Counted from the stretch's first letter, positions 1-9,055 are shown. The stretch is DNA of 64,000 nt from Methylicorpusculum oleiharenae (GCF_009828925.2 NZ_WUTY02000001.1:4556492-4620491), one strand, 5' to 3'. Program-made: numbers and translations. Notes: a model not told the origin generated them from the letters alone.

Positions 1-506
1 CGATACGTGTTGCCCTCCTCTTTTCTGACAGCCAATTCATGAATCGGTGAAACGGTAAATGACCATTCGGGCACAACCTGTTCAATAGCCTGGTCACCTT
101 GTTTGAACCGAAGTTTAAAGCCCGCAATAGTCAACATTTTGACTTCCAAAGGCGCGTAAAAGACCTGGTATGTCAACTCGATTTCAGTCAGATGCTTTGA
201 AACTGGCCGAACAGTAATTTGATCGATTGACAACCAACGGTTGAGATCACCTTTGGCAGGGAGACTCGTAGGTTCCAGTTGAATACCGGAACGGGTTCCA
301 ATCACTATCCGATGCCGAATTTTATCGCCAATGACATAGCCAAAAGGTTTAGGCGTCTCAAATTCAAATCGTTCGATAGGAGGCGGCAAGCCTTCTGAAC
401 AGGCAACCAGTAAAAACAGTGAATACACCAGAATAGAGCGGGCATATTTTACTATTTGGTGGCTTAAGTCGGTGTCTTTGCAATGCAGGAAAGGTAACGA
501 TTTCAT
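1..506 (-). CDS. mxaA: MxaA, N-terminal part (cut by window edge)
   Basis: An open frame of 168 codons runs from an ATG at 506 off the left edge without a stop. The N-terminus has a hydrophobic stretch ending in a lipobox-like LVAC (Cys about residue 36), suggesting a membrane-anchored periplasmic lipoprotein. The start overlaps the mxaS stop as ATGA, so the two are translationally coupled. In known mxa clusters the gene after mxaS is mxaA, a factor needed for calcium insertion into methanol dehydrogenase; the name here rests mainly on that order plus the exported beta-rich look. The C-terminus and later genes (mxaC, K, L) would lie outside the window. Confidence 0.7.
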   Translation of the reverse strand, partial: MKSLPFLHCKDTDLSHQIVKYARSILVYSLFLLVACSEGLPPPIERFEFETPKPFGYVIGDKIRHRIVIGTRSGIQLEPTSLPAKGDLNRWLSIDQITVRPVSKHLTEIELTYQVFYAPLEVKMLTIAGFKLRFKQGDQAIEQVVPEWSFTVSPIHELAVRKEEGNTY

Positions 507-1354
507 AATGCTCTCGCCTGAAAATACCGGGTCACTGCTTCGGCTTGATAACCTTGGCTAATAAACAACGGCTCGGTACCTAACGATCTGAAACATTGTT
601 GCAAATCGGCTTTTCGTTGCGCGAAGGCATCGATAATCTGTTTTTTGAACGCCGGTCTCATCAGTAAAGTACGGGTAACTCCGTTTTCCTTGTCTTTAAA
701 TTTAACGATCCCCCACTCAGGCAGATCCGAAGAAGCTACTTCGTTCCACAACACAACAGGAACGACCGCATGCCTGTTCAGTTGCGGCAGCAACGCCTTA
801 AGCACAGCCAAATCAAAGTGAAAATCGGAAACCAAAAAAATCAATGCGCGTTGTGAAGTTATGAGTGCAGGTGTATTGAGCAAGCCGGAACTGGTCCCAA
901 CCGGTTTTGAATCAGCCAACTGTCCGGCCATTTTTTGGACAATGCCCCAATGATGACCGGCCGGAATATGCCACTTCGAACTGATACCGGTATCACAACC
1001 AATAAACCCGAAGCGGTCGCCTGTCTGATAAGCCGAAAGCGCAGCAGAAAGCATAAATTGAGACATGACCTGCATCACGCTTGATTGTCCTTCAATCCCC
1101 ATGGACCCCGACAAATCAGCGATCATGTAAAGTGTAGTTTGTGTGTGTTGCTGAAAGACTTTGACCCAATAGGACTGGAATGGATTAAGCAGACTGGCTC
1201 TCAAATCGATGCGCCGAGTGTCGGGACTGGCCATCAACGGCACATGAGCTTTGAACAACTGCCCGGCGCCTGTCAGCCGTCCCGGATGCGCTCCAGGATA
1301 AACATGGGTTGACGGCTGACCCAAACGGTAAATAAACGGAGTGGTAGAAATCAT
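503..1354 (-). CDS. mxaS: MxaS, DUF58/von Willebrand A-like protein
   Basis: The 283-residue protein has a DUF58-like N-terminal part and a vWA-like fold. A MIDAS-type DLSGSM motif at residues 80-85 follows a hydrophobic strand, and a second strand ends in FLVSDF. MxaS proteins accompany the MoxR-type ATPase MxaR and are thought to work with it in assembling or activating periplasmic methanol dehydrogenase. It lies 21 bp after the unnamed membrane gene and overlaps mxaA by 4 bp, so it is part of the same minus-strand operon. Length and the vWA motif fit the family; the biochemical role of MxaS is not well established. Confidence 0.85.
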   Translation of the reverse strand: MISTTPFIYRLGQPSTHVYPGAHPGRLTGAGQLFKAHVPLMASPDTRRIDLRASLLNPFQSYWVKVFQQHTQTTLYMIADLSGSMGIEGQSSVMQVMSQFMLSAALSAYQTGDRFGFIGCDTGISSKWHIPAGHHWGIVQKMAGQLADSKPVGTSSGLLNTPALITSQRALIFLVSDFHFDLAVLKALLPQLNRHAVVPVVLWNEVASSDLPEWGIVKFKDKENGVTRTLLMRPAFKKQIIDAFAQRKADLQQCFRSLGTEPLFISQGYQAEAVTRYFQARAL

Positions 1355-1375
1355 CGATAAGCCAGAAAAGATGCG

Positions 1376-2002
1376 TTATTGATGGGTAATCAAATGAACA
1401 AATAAACCGCTCATCACCAAGTAAGCCGGTAAAGCATATTTGAGCGGTGTTTTTATCAGCCAATCAATGACGCCGGACACCTGTTGATCATTGTGGTTAT
1501 AAAGTGCTTCACCCAACAACCAAAGTAACGTATTGGCCAGACAAAGCCCCACCAACGCAAGAAATCCAATATCACTGAATAAAAATGACTTCGACGCCAG
1601 CAGCGATGCTTTTTCGCTGGCATGAAAGAAATTGGCTACCAATATACCGATCATCAGCGCGCCTTCATCAAAAGCCACGACGAAAAAGGTATAGGTCAAT
1701 TGTCTCAACCTGGTCGCTACCTTTTCAAATCGCTTGAGATGTTCGGCCAGATAGACCAACGGTAAATTGACACACAGTAACAACAAGCCGATAACCGATA
1801 GCAAAATCCAGAATTTATAACCTACCGCGTCATTGACCGCATTGGTGTAATAAGCTGCATAAGCCACCTCCGCATATTCATCCAGCGCTGTAGCCACATA
1901 AGAGCCGATGAATCCGACACCGGCCCAGGTTAAATAAGTTGCTTTTAGATGCGTTAATCCTGCTTTGGGAATAATAATCGCCAAGTATTTTTGATAATTC
2001 AT
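1376..2002 (-). CDS. Unnamed multi-pass membrane protein in the mxa operon
   Basis: A protein of about 208 residues with four or five hydrophobic segments, roughly at residues 25-40, 65-85, 105-125, 140-165 and 190-206, and charged connecting loops. I do not recognise a family. I chose the ATG at 2002; an in-frame TTG at 2035 would add 11 residues, and neither has a clear ribosome binding site. It sits between mxaR and mxaS, which are adjacent in the classical mxaFJGIRSACKLD order, so it is an extra gene in the operon. The position suggests a role in methanol dehydrogenase assembly or membrane anchoring, but that is inference. Confidence 0.7.
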   Translation of the reverse strand: MNYQKYLAIIIPKAGLTHLKATYLTWAGVGFIGSYVATALDEYAEVAYAAYYTNAVNDAVGYKFWILLSVIGLLLLCVNLPLVYLAEHLKRFEKVATRLRQLTYTFFVVAFDEGALMIGILVANFFHASEKASLLASKSFLFSDIGFLALVGLCLANTLLWLLGEALYNHNDQQVSGVIDWLIKTPLKYALPAYLVMSGLFVHLITHQ

Positions 2003-2049
2003 GGGCTTACGGTTAGTCTGAAAAAACAGGTCCAAAAAAATTCAGGGTG

Positions 2050-2328
2050 GCCAATTGGCAAGATGGATAAGTGAATGCGGCAGGCGCCTTTTCCGCTCTC
2101 CAATGGCCTTTCATTTGCCGGAGTGATACCCAATCCTTCATGAACGTTACCGTGAAAGTACACGAAGCGAAGAGGGAGCGGTTGCTCGATCGACAGGTGT
2201 CGGCGGCAGGGAGCCGCCGTCAAGCCTACATGGACATATTCACGGCGTCCTGTCGGGCGAGTGACCGCTCTCTCCTTAACACCTGGTACTTTCATTTGAC
2301 GGGGCGAATGCAGGACTTTCATGAACGG
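2050..2328. repeat. Long imperfect palindromic intergenic repeat (MITE-like)
   Basis: No convincing gene lies between mxaR and the membrane gene. The segment instead holds nested inverted repeats: a 7-bp perfect hairpin CGGCGGC/GCCGCCG at 2201-2219, and outer arms of about 21 bp (2177-2197 against 2249-2270) that agree at most positions when one is reversed. Near the ends, CATGAACG occurs on the plus strand at both sides. This looks like a dispersed palindromic element inserted within the mxa operon. It can be read through as an open frame, which is typical of such repeats and not evidence of coding. Confidence 0.6.
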
Positions 2329-3348
2329 TTAGGGTGCAGCCACGGCGTCAAGAATGCCGTTGACCAGCTGAGGCATCAGTTCATCTTTACGGTAGGCATA
2401 AACCGGCGCGAGAAAAATACGATGCGCCATTGTCACGTGATAAACCGCTTGAACATCCTCTGGCAGCAATACAGTTCTGTCATTCAGCCAGGCCCTGACT
2501 TTTGCGGCTTTAATGAAATAACTCATACCGCGCGGGCTTGCTCCTGCCTGTATCAATGAAGGCATGTCCACGTCACTTAATTTCACACCGTATTGACCAG
2601 GATCAGCGCTGGCCTTCCATAAATCCAGCGCATATTTTCGAAGTCTTGGGCTGGGCTCCAGTGTTTTCTGAATAAGACCGGAAATCTCGTTAAGATCATA
2701 ATATTTGAGCGAATCGCGCTGAATACCGTCAATCAATGAATCAACGTCATGAAAGCGCGGGTTAAACATCAGTTCATCCAGAACGGCATCGTCAGCCGGC
2801 GTGTTGACATTGATTTCCATCAAAAACCGGTCGCGGGCAGCCGCCGGTAATTCGAAAGTTTCTTCTCTTTCAACCCGATTGCGATCAGCAAAAACCTGGA
2901 TATGCGGAAAACGATATTCTCGGTTAAAGGCGCTGACACTGCCTTCAGACATGGCTCTCAATAACAGCGAATGGACCTGAGGCCGTGCCCGGTTGATCTC
3001 ATTAAAAAAGAAAGTCGAAAGCTGTTCACCTTCTTTGAGTAAGGGGCCAGGGTCGACACACGGCCGACCTTCATGGTTTAAATAGGTGTAATAAATAAGG
3101 TCGGCGGGCATCAGGTCAATGGTGCCTTCAATCCTTTGATAGCTGCCTCCCAGTCCCTGCGCAACCGCTCTCAGCAAAGTGGTTTTACCGACGCCGACGC
3201 CACCTTCCAGCAATACATGGCCTCGTGCAAAAATTGCAATCAGCACATTTCTTACTGTGGCGGTTTGTCCGATGACAACCTCATTGATGTTGTTTTCAAA
3301 CTGAAGCGCTTTAGCGCGCCAGTCTGTGAATAAAGAATCTGTTTTCAT
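2329..3348 (-). CDS. mxaR: MxaR, MoxR-family AAA ATPase
   Basis: A 339-residue AAA+ ATPase of the MoxR family. Walker A is GGVGVGKTT at residues 49-57; Walker B reads FFFNEINRA (Asn116-Glu117), with Asn in place of the usual Asp. The region around FADRNRVE and AARDRF matches the MoxR sensor region. MxaR acts with the vWA partner MxaS in methanol dehydrogenase maturation. The open frame extends upstream to 3516, but that extension crosses an intrinsic terminator and looks non-coding, so I start at ATG 3348. No clear Shine-Dalgarno precedes this ATG, because the terminator T-run ends only about 6 bases upstream. Confidence 0.85.
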   Translation of the reverse strand: MKTDSLFTDWRAKALQFENNINEVVIGQTATVRNVLIAIFARGHVLLEGGVGVGKTTLLRAVAQGLGGSYQRIEGTIDLMPADLIYYTYLNHEGRPCVDPGPLLKEGEQLSTFFFNEINRARPQVHSLLLRAMSEGSVSAFNREYRFPHIQVFADRNRVEREETFELPAAARDRFLMEINVNTPADDAVLDELMFNPRFHDVDSLIDGIQRDSLKYYDLNEISGLIQKTLEPSPRLRKYALDLWKASADPGQYGVKLSDVDMPSLIQAGASPRGMSYFIKAAKVRAWLNDRTVLLPEDVQAVYHVTMAHRIFLAPVYAYRKDELMPQLVNGILDAVAAP

Positions 3349-3354
3349 AGTTTT

Positions 3355-3388
3355 AAAAAAAGCCCCGATACATGGCTGTGCCGGGGCT
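3355..3388 (-). terminator. Intrinsic terminator between mxaI and mxaR
   Basis: On the minus strand a 7-bp GC-rich stem AGCCCCG/CGGGGCT (3382-3388 with 3361-3367) and a 14-base loop are followed directly by seven T (3361-3355). This is a textbook rho-independent terminator facing transcription from mxaFJGI. The mxaR start codon is at 3348, almost touching it. It would let the abundant structural-gene message end while a smaller read-through supplies the maturation genes. Confidence 0.8.
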
Positions 3389-3692
3389 ATAAGGTCTATT
3401 AGTCTTAATAACACATTTGAAACCGTCAACGACTGCCGGCGTTTGGGTTTCGGAGAAAACATAAAAGATTCCTGTAACCATTGTGCGAAGACATCAACCG
3501 ATGCTGTAAAACACATCGCTGGGGTACTGCTTACTCCCCCAATCCAAGCTTGATAATTTCAGATTACTTTTATATTTAGGATCCGCAGTCCTTTGCAGAA
3601 TCGGTATTTGCCTGATGGATAACGTTTCGCAAGATGAGCGGAATTTTCACCCTGACCCAATCTGCGCACTATTGACTCCATCTTGCAAAAAA
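3389..3692. other. mxaI-mxaR spacer with a long stem-loop
   Basis: I see no gene here. Just after the mxaI stop, arms at 3625-3636 and 3679-3690 are inverted copies matching at 11 of 12 positions with a 42-base loop. On the mxa transcript this could form a 3' stem that protects the mxaFJGI message from exonucleases. A smaller GGGG/CCCC hairpin lies near 3530. The mxaR reading frame extends to 3516 in this spacer but shows no start signals. Confidence 0.4.
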
Positions 3693-3974
3693 CTAGTTTT
3701 CTTCTATTTCGTAAACAAATTTGCCGGTTTCGATCAAATGCTTCGTGCGTTTTTCGTTACGGGCTTCCATTTCTTTGATCGATTGGGCTTGTTTATTCAA
3801 TTCGTTAACATCATGTTTGGGATCGTATTTACTGCCCGCTACCTGCGCCGGAAAACCGGGTTTGGGTTCCCAGCAAACTCCCGGTTCTTTACAATTGGTT
3901 CCGTCATATGCAGAGGCCGAAAATGACAATACGGAAGCTAATGTCATCATGCTGATAGCTATAAATTTGTTCAT
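3693..3974 (-). CDS. mxaI: MxaI, methanol dehydrogenase small (beta) subunit
   Basis: A 93-residue precursor. A signal peptide ends in ASA at about residue 22, giving a mature N-terminus YDGTNCK. The short lysine- and glutamate-rich mature chain with two Cys (in NCKEPGVC) and long helical C-terminus is characteristic of MxaI. It forms the alpha2beta2 periplasmic methanol dehydrogenase with MxaF; XoxF enzymes lack this subunit, so its presence confirms the calcium-type enzyme. A good AAGGAG ribosome binding site precedes the ATG. It is followed by a stem-loop and then an intrinsic terminator before mxaR. Confidence 0.95.
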   Translation of the reverse strand: MNKFIAISMMTLASVLSFSASAYDGTNCKEPGVCWEPKPGFPAQVAGSKYDPKHDVNELNKQAQSIKEMEARNEKRTKHLIETGKFVYEIEEN

Positions 3975-3989
3975 GTTTAACTCCTTAAA

Positions 3990-4463
3990 TTATTTTAACC
4001 ATTTCGCTTTTTGGGGGTCACCGGTGTAAATCGAGCGGAGAAACGCCATAATTTGCAGCATCTGATCGGTTGAAAAATTGACATACTGAGGCCCCATCAT
4101 GCCGTTGGCGCCACCAAATAAAATTTCAAACAAACCCTGGTCCGTCAAACCGCTGGGGTAGGTCCAGTAGTCATCTGCCAAGCCTGGCCCTAACTTGCCT
4201 TCGGCCTCATGGCCATGACATCCTGAGCAACCAGTCATGTACAAGCTTTTACCCTCTGCCACGACTTTTTCGTTGCCGTTATAGGGGTTTTTACCGGTTT
4301 TCAGGAATTCCTTAAATGCGTCGGTATCGCCGCCTTTTTTGGCAAAACTCAGATCCAGGGCTTCGCCTGTCAAGGCATGACGAAGTGTGATGTCGGCATT
4401 AGCCAGTGTGCTGGTCAAAGCCAGAGCCACACAGAAGCCTGCCGTTAACTTTTTGATTTTCAT
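3990..4463 (-). CDS. mxaG: MxaG, cytochrome cL
   Basis: A 157-residue periplasmic c-type cytochrome. A signal peptide of about 23 residues precedes a single haem-binding motif CSGCH at residues 79-83; a Met-rich segment around GGANGMMGPQ (about residue 118-127) offers the distal haem ligand. Cytochrome cL is the specific electron acceptor of MxaFI and passes electrons on to cytochrome cH and the terminal oxidase. It lies between mxaJ and mxaI with short spacers, the usual operon order mxaFJGI. Confidence 0.93.
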   Translation of the reverse strand: MKIKKLTAGFCVALALTSTLANADITLRHALTGEALDLSFAKKGGDTDAFKEFLKTGKNPYNGNEKVVAEGKSLYMTGCSGCHGHEAEGKLGPGLADDYWTYPSGLTDQGLFEILFGGANGMMGPQYVNFSTDQMLQIMAFLRSIYTGDPQKAKWLK

Positions 4464-4477
4464 TTTTTAATAGTTCC

Positions 4478-5329
4478 TCATTTTGATACTAATACCTGGT
4501 CAGGTTCCTCTACCAACGGAATCCCCTCGGCTTTTAATGTTTGCGTGATGTCATCCATCCGGTTTTTCAACGCTTTCTCAAGTTTTGTCAGCAGTGCTTG
4601 ATCGTCTTTCCTAACCGCCATAGAAGTGCTGTAATGAAAACCGACTTTTTCGCCATCTGCCCGGGTGTTGTTATCCGGTATCAATGACATAGTTAACGGT
4701 GTAGCCGACGCTTTGACATATCGCGCTGCAGCAGGGCCCCATAAAACAGCCACCTCTGCCTTGCCGGATGACACTTCGGAAACCAGTTTGTCCGTTTCGT
4801 ATTTGATGTATTCGTTACGACGGGATTTAAAACCCACCAGCTCCTGCATGTAGTTGAACATATCGTTGTAACGGCCGATGGATCGCATCATCACTTCCGG
4901 CGGAGTTCCCGGAACGAAGGCGATACGCTCGGCTTTTTGCAACACGTCACTGTCCCATTGATCGACTGCCGGGGTATCATCCGTACGGGTAATAAAGACA
5001 TAGCCGGAGCGGTAATAAGGCTTAGTAGTCAACACCCTGGGATCACCGGCATCCATACCGATTACAACATCGCATAAGCCTTTGTCCAGGTAATCACGAA
5101 CGAGATAACGCGGGTCAGTCCAGATTACCCATTCGACTTTTCTCTCAAGCTCATCCGCAACAATTTCTGCCAGTTTATTTTCAAAGCCCTCACCTTTTTT
5201 ATTGGCATAAGGCATTTCATTTTCGGCATTGCATACTTTCAATGTTTGCTGTTCAGCCATGACATGTTGTGATCCACAACCAGCCATCAGCAATAAACCT
5301 GCAGACAAAACAAAAATTTGTATTTTCAT
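4478..5329 (-). CDS. mxaJ: MxaJ, periplasmic solute-binding-like protein
   Basis: A 283-residue protein of the family 3 solute-binding fold. An N-terminal signal has a lipobox-like LMAGC. The body has the typical LKVCNAENEMPY start, a GFENKLAE strand-helix and a second lobe around AVLWGPAAARY. MxaJ is required for methanol dehydrogenase assembly in methylotrophs, probably as a chaperone of MxaF rather than a transporter component. The frame could open six codons upstream (5347), but those codons contain the GAGGAA ribosome binding site of the ATG at 5329, which decides the start. Confidence 0.92.
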   Translation of the reverse strand: MKIQIFVLSAGLLLMAGCGSQHVMAEQQTLKVCNAENEMPYANKKGEGFENKLAEIVADELERKVEWVIWTDPRYLVRDYLDKGLCDVVIGMDAGDPRVLTTKPYYRSGYVFITRTDDTPAVDQWDSDVLQKAERIAFVPGTPPEVMMRSIGRYNDMFNYMQELVGFKSRRNEYIKYETDKLVSEVSSGKAEVAVLWGPAAARYVKASATPLTMSLIPDNNTRADGEKVGFHYSTSMAVRKDDQALLTKLEKALKNRMDDITQTLKAEGIPLVEEPDQVLVSK

Positions 5330-5397
5330 TATTTCCTCAAAATACATTGCTACGCGGGCCGGGTAGCTCTAATGAACTGGCCCGGCCTACCTCTGAA

Positions 5398-7206
5398 TTA
5401 GAGCGAGAACACCATGACGCCACCACCCATTTGAGTGTGATGTGCCAATTCTTTAAACGCGCCCACCGCGCCTAAACCGGCTGTCGGATCTTTAAGATCG
5501 AACACGAGTCCGACGCCAGGCCAACCGCCTACACCGTAATAGATAGCAACATATTGCTTACCGTCATGTTTGTAAGTTATTGGATGACCGATTACGCCGG
5601 AAGGCAGTTTAAATTTCCACAGCTCTTCCCCGGTTTTGGAATTAAGCGCTTTGATGTAACCATCTAACGTACCGTAGAACACTAGATCGCCGGCTGTCGC
5701 AGTTGTACCGCCCCAAACCGCGAATTTTTCCTGAACTTCCCATTCAAATTCACCGGTTACCGAGTTCATTGCTTTAACCTGACCCAGTGTGCCTTTGGGG
5801 CCTGGATACATATTCAGCGTGGCGCCGACAAAGAACTGACCTGCACGGTAAGGCAACATGAACGGTTCCCAATCCATACAAATATGGTTCACACCCATGA
5901 AGAACAGCTTTTTATTGGGATCGTAGGACTCGATGCCCTGGTTGTGATAGCCCATCGCTGAAGGACAAATACCTTTGGCTTCATGATCCATATGGGTTGA
6001 ATATTCTGGATCACGTACCGGCAAACCGGTTTTCAAGTCAACATGCTTGACCCAGTTGACGGTGTTATCGATTTTGAACGCATTGACCAGGTCGCCGTTT
6101 TCGCGATTTAAGGTATAAACCAGACCGTTACGATCAGGGTGTGTCAGCAATTTGGTCATCTTACCGTTAACCATTTGCTCGGATAAGCCCATGTAGTTCA
6201 CACCGGCATAATCCCACTCGTCATGAGGCGTTTTTTGATAACCGAATTTTGCTTCACCACTTTTGATATCCCGTCCCCAAATGGTCATCGTCCATTTGTT
6301 GTCGCCTGGACGCATGGTTTCATTCCACGGCGCAGGGTTACCTGATCCGTAATAGAGCATTTGTAAATCCGGGTCGTAGGCATACCAACCCCAGTTGGTT
6401 CCGCCACCGATTTTCCAGGCATCCCCTTCCCAGGTTTTCAGACCCAGACCGAATTGTCCGTAATGCGGATTGGCTTTATTGAAATCTTTGGACAATTTAA
6501 TGTCTTCATCAGGACCTGTCGCATAGACACGCCAGGCTTGTTTTCCATCCTTCAGGTTATAAGCGGTTGCATACCCTCTTACACCCAACTCAGCACCGGA
6601 AGTGCCGACAATCACCTTATCTTCAGCTACGAACGGAGCGATGGTGAGTGTAGAACCCATGGCAATATCGGAATTTTCCATTTTCCATAACAGATCACCG
6701 GTTTTTGCATTGAGTGCAACGATATGACCGTCTAATTGGTTAAGGAAAATAGTCGCGGGATAATCTTTACCTTGAGGTGCATAAGCCAAACCACGATTGA
6801 CAACATCACAACAAGCTACCGCTCTGGCAGCCGGGTTCTGTTTCGGCTTGAACTGCCACAAAATTTTATCGGGCTCTTTCAAGTCGATAGCAAATACGTT
6901 ATTCGGATAAGGCGTGTGGACATACATGATGCCGTCAACAACCAGAGGGCCGCCTTCGTGGCCATTGAGAACTCCGGTTGAGAAAGACCACGCAACTTTC
7001 AGATTTTTGACATTGGTAATATTGATGTCATAAAGCTCGCTAAAGTGAGTCGAACTGTAGTCCTTGGTCTGCATTACCCAGTTGGTATTTTGACGGGACA
7101 ATTTATCTAATTCTTTATTGGCCTGCGCCGATTGCGGCAATGCCAGAATGGCGCTAGCCATTAATGCGGACGTTCCCACGTTACGTGCAAATTTCAACAT
7201 TTGCAT
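5398..7206 (-). CDS. mxaF: MxaF, PQQ methanol dehydrogenase large subunit
   Basis: A 602-residue periplasmic quinoprotein that oxidises methanol to formaldehyde using PQQ and Ca2+. A signal peptide ends near AQA at about residue 29. The adjacent-cysteine disulfide that stacks on PQQ is at Cys132-Cys133. Ca2+/PQQ ligand candidates are Glu206 (in GAELGV) and Asn290 (in GSGNPAPW), and the catalytic base is Asp332. The motif WDYAGVN has Ala334 where XoxF enzymes have the lanthanide-binding Asp, so this is the calcium type. A strong GGAGGA lies 5 bases before the ATG. It heads the mxaFJGI unit and is divergent from the mxaB-like regulator. Confidence 0.97.
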   Translation of the reverse strand: MQMLKFARNVGTSALMASAILALPQSAQANKELDKLSRQNTNWVMQTKDYSSTHFSELYDINITNVKNLKVAWSFSTGVLNGHEGGPLVVDGIMYVHTPYPNNVFAIDLKEPDKILWQFKPKQNPAARAVACCDVVNRGLAYAPQGKDYPATIFLNQLDGHIVALNAKTGDLLWKMENSDIAMGSTLTIAPFVAEDKVIVGTSGAELGVRGYATAYNLKDGKQAWRVYATGPDEDIKLSKDFNKANPHYGQFGLGLKTWEGDAWKIGGGTNWGWYAYDPDLQMLYYGSGNPAPWNETMRPGDNKWTMTIWGRDIKSGEAKFGYQKTPHDEWDYAGVNYMGLSEQMVNGKMTKLLTHPDRNGLVYTLNRENGDLVNAFKIDNTVNWVKHVDLKTGLPVRDPEYSTHMDHEAKGICPSAMGYHNQGIESYDPNKKLFFMGVNHICMDWEPFMLPYRAGQFFVGATLNMYPGPKGTLGQVKAMNSVTGEFEWEVQEKFAVWGGTTATAGDLVFYGTLDGYIKALNSKTGEELWKFKLPSGVIGHPITYKHDGKQYVAIYYGVGGWPGVGLVFDLKDPTAGLGAVGAFKELAHHTQMGGGVMVFSL

Positions 7207-7677
7207 AATTCCTCCGAGTTATTGTTCTGCTGTGAATTAAGGCATAGCCGCTGCATATCGATGATTCGATTTATGTTAACCAACTTACTTGATCAAAGTT
7301 CGCAAGGGGGGTCGACACACAGGGCTACACTGCGAGCAAATTCTACGCAGATCGTTTTGCAGGCGTTACGGAAGAAGGCTTGAATTAAGCCGGGAATATG
7401 TCAGTTATATCCCAAGAAGATTTCCCGATACTTGGGAACTTAAGTGACCGGTTATCAATAATTTCGTGAATTCTGAGCGGAGTGAATTTCGAGTTTGTTT
7501 ACCTCATCCTTGGCTCCTGGACCCCCGGCAATCCGTCCCGGGGCGACACCCACTGTTGACGCACTGAATTATTAAAATACCTATCATCAAGGTCAATAAT
7601 TCAGGAAAACATCCCATAGTTTTGATGAATGGAAACGGGCATGATGCTAAGTTATTCATTCAAGGGAGCTTTTAGCG
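7207..7677. promoter_or_regulatory. Divergent mxaF / mxaB control region
   Basis: This 471-bp gap separates mxaF (minus) from the regulator (plus), so it should hold the mxaF promoter. A TAGAAT hexamer on the minus strand (7340-7345) could be a -10, but I find no convincing -35 at the right distance. Two hairpins are present: TCCCAAG/CTTGGGA at 7410-7437, and a GC-rich CCCCGG/CCGGGG pair near 7530-7550. They could be regulator sites, leader structure or the end of a dispersed repeat; the sequence does not decide this. Confidence 0.45.
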
Positions 7678-8343
7678 GTGTCCAACAAGATCAGCGTTTT
7701 ACTCGTCGACGACCATGCCGTGGTAAGGGCCGGCTATAAAACCTACTTATCGCTGTCCGATAAAATAGGTGATATTTATGAAGCAGACAAAGGTGAAACG
7801 GGTTGCCAGGTTTATGAAAAGAACAAACCGGATATAGTCGTCGTAGACTTGTCCATGCCGGGAATTGGCGGTTTTGAAACGATCAGACGGCTTATTAACC
7901 GCGATCCGCATTGTAAAATTCTCGTTTTCAGCATCCACAATGAATTGATTTATGTCACACGCGCCATCAAAGCCGGTGCCAAAGGCTACATCAACAAAAA
8001 CAGCGCTCCCGAAATTCTGGTCACCGCAGTCTGCCAAATTGCACAAGGAGGCACTTTTGTAGACCCGATTCTCGCTCAACAACTCGCCATGTCGATGGTT
8101 ACGGGCGATGATGAAGAAAGCAAAATCAAATCGCTTTCGCCCAGAGAATTTGATGTGTTCTGTTTGCTGGTCAATGGCTATACCACCCAAAAAGCCGCCG
8201 AAAAACTTTGCTTAAGCTACAAAACCATTTGTAATCACGGGACTTCAATCAAAGAAAAACTGGGTGTCAAAACGGTTGCAGAAATGACACTGTTAGCGTC
8301 CCGGCAAGGTCTGATCAATGGTTTGAATGAGCGTTTATCATGA
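7678..8343 (+). CDS. mxaB: MxaB-like LuxR/NarL response regulator
   Basis: A 221-residue two-domain response regulator. The receiver domain has acidic pocket residues Asp11-Asp12 and phosphoacceptor Asp57 (VVVDLSMPG). A LuxR-type helix-turn-helix follows at about residues 150-205 (LSPREFDVF, then TTQKAAEKL). The start is GTG, with GGGAG upstream. Methanotrophs often carry such a regulator, called MxaB, divergently beside mxaF, where it is linked to mxa transcription. No sensor kinase is next to it, so the signal is unknown. Confidence 0.78.
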   Translation: MSNKISVLLVDDHAVVRAGYKTYLSLSDKIGDIYEADKGETGCQVYEKNKPDIVVVDLSMPGIGGFETIRRLINRDPHCKILVFSIHNELIYVTRAIKAGAKGYINKNSAPEILVTAVCQIAQGGTFVDPILAQQLAMSMVTGDDEESKIKSLSPREFDVFCLLVNGYTTQKAAEKLCLSYKTICNHGTSIKEKLGVKTVAEMTLLASRQGLINGLNERLS

Positions 8344-8524
8344 TCACTCCGGTTGAATTATTCTGCTGATCTTGCGTGCTTTGATCAACCCGCCCACATC
8401 AGCTGACGAATGACACGCTTGAGCAAAGTCGTGACAATGTCCCGGGTTTATTCAGGAAACTTACCCACGTCAATACGCCATGCTTTACCCATAATAGTGT
8501 TTTTAACCACTCTGACGTGAATCC

Positions 8525-9055
8525 ATGAACTATCCATTGACCGTGTTAATCAGTATTTTCTTGTTTCCACTTTTTGCTCATGCACACGGGCCGACACCGC
8601 AAAAAGCCAAGGAAAGCATCGTCATCAACGCATCTGTCGAACAGGTATGGGATGCTGTTAAACAATTTGACGGCATCGCTTCGTGGCATCCGGATGTTAA
8701 AGCCAGCAAAGGCGACAGCAAACACGAATCAGGCGGATTGAGGACTGTAACCCTGCAAAACGGTAATGATCTGATTGATGAACTGGATTATTACAGCGAC
8801 AAAGACCACGAATACAGCTACCGGCTAAAAACCGAAAATGTCCAGGCCTTACCGGTCAGCTCCTACTCCATTGAACTTCAAGTGAGTCCGGGACAAGATG
8901 CAAGCAGCACGACAGTGACCTTCAAAAGCCGTTTCTACCGTGGCGATACCGGCAACACGCCACCCGCAAACTTGAATGATGAAGCGGCTATCAAGGCGAT
9001 GAATGAATTTTTCAAAAACGGTTTAAGCGGGCTGAAGAAAAAGTTGGAACCCTAA
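8525..9055 (+). CDS. mxaD: MxaD, periplasmic SRPBCC-fold protein
   Basis: A 176-residue protein with an N-terminal signal peptide ending near AHA (about residue 20). It is followed by one SRPBCC/polyketide-cyclase-like domain: ESIVINASVEQVWDAV at the start and a long C-terminal helix FFKNGLSGLKKKL. The fold and context match MxaD, which in methylotrophs raises the rate of electron transfer between methanol dehydrogenase and cytochrome cL. It is 181 bp downstream of the regulator on the same strand, separated from the main mxa operon rather than at its end as in Methylorubrum. Confidence 0.82.
   Translation: MNYPLTVLISIFLFPLFAHAHGPTPQKAKESIVINASVEQVWDAVKQFDGIASWHPDVKASKGDSKHESGGLRTVTLQNGNDLIDELDYYSDKDHEYSYRLKTENVQALPVSSYSIELQVSPGQDASSTTVTFKSRFYRGDTGNTPPANLNDEAAIKAMNEFFKNGLSGLKKKLEP

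Noticed and set aside
2071-2559. Open frames on both strands across the mxaR spacer
   Set aside because: They arise from the palindromic repeat and the antisense of mxaR; composition is not protein-like.
3349-3516. N-terminal extension of MxaR
   Set aside because: It would be translated through an intrinsic terminator and its residues do not resemble MoxR proteins; the family sequence starts near ATG 3348.
5398-7206. Lanthanide-dependent XoxF
   Set aside because: Ala334 replaces the lanthanide-binding Asp, and mxaI, found only with MxaF, is in the operon.
7207-7677. A defined mxaF promoter with -35 and -10
   Set aside because: A TAGAAT is present, but no good -35 at 16-18 bp; without start-site data I only mark the region.
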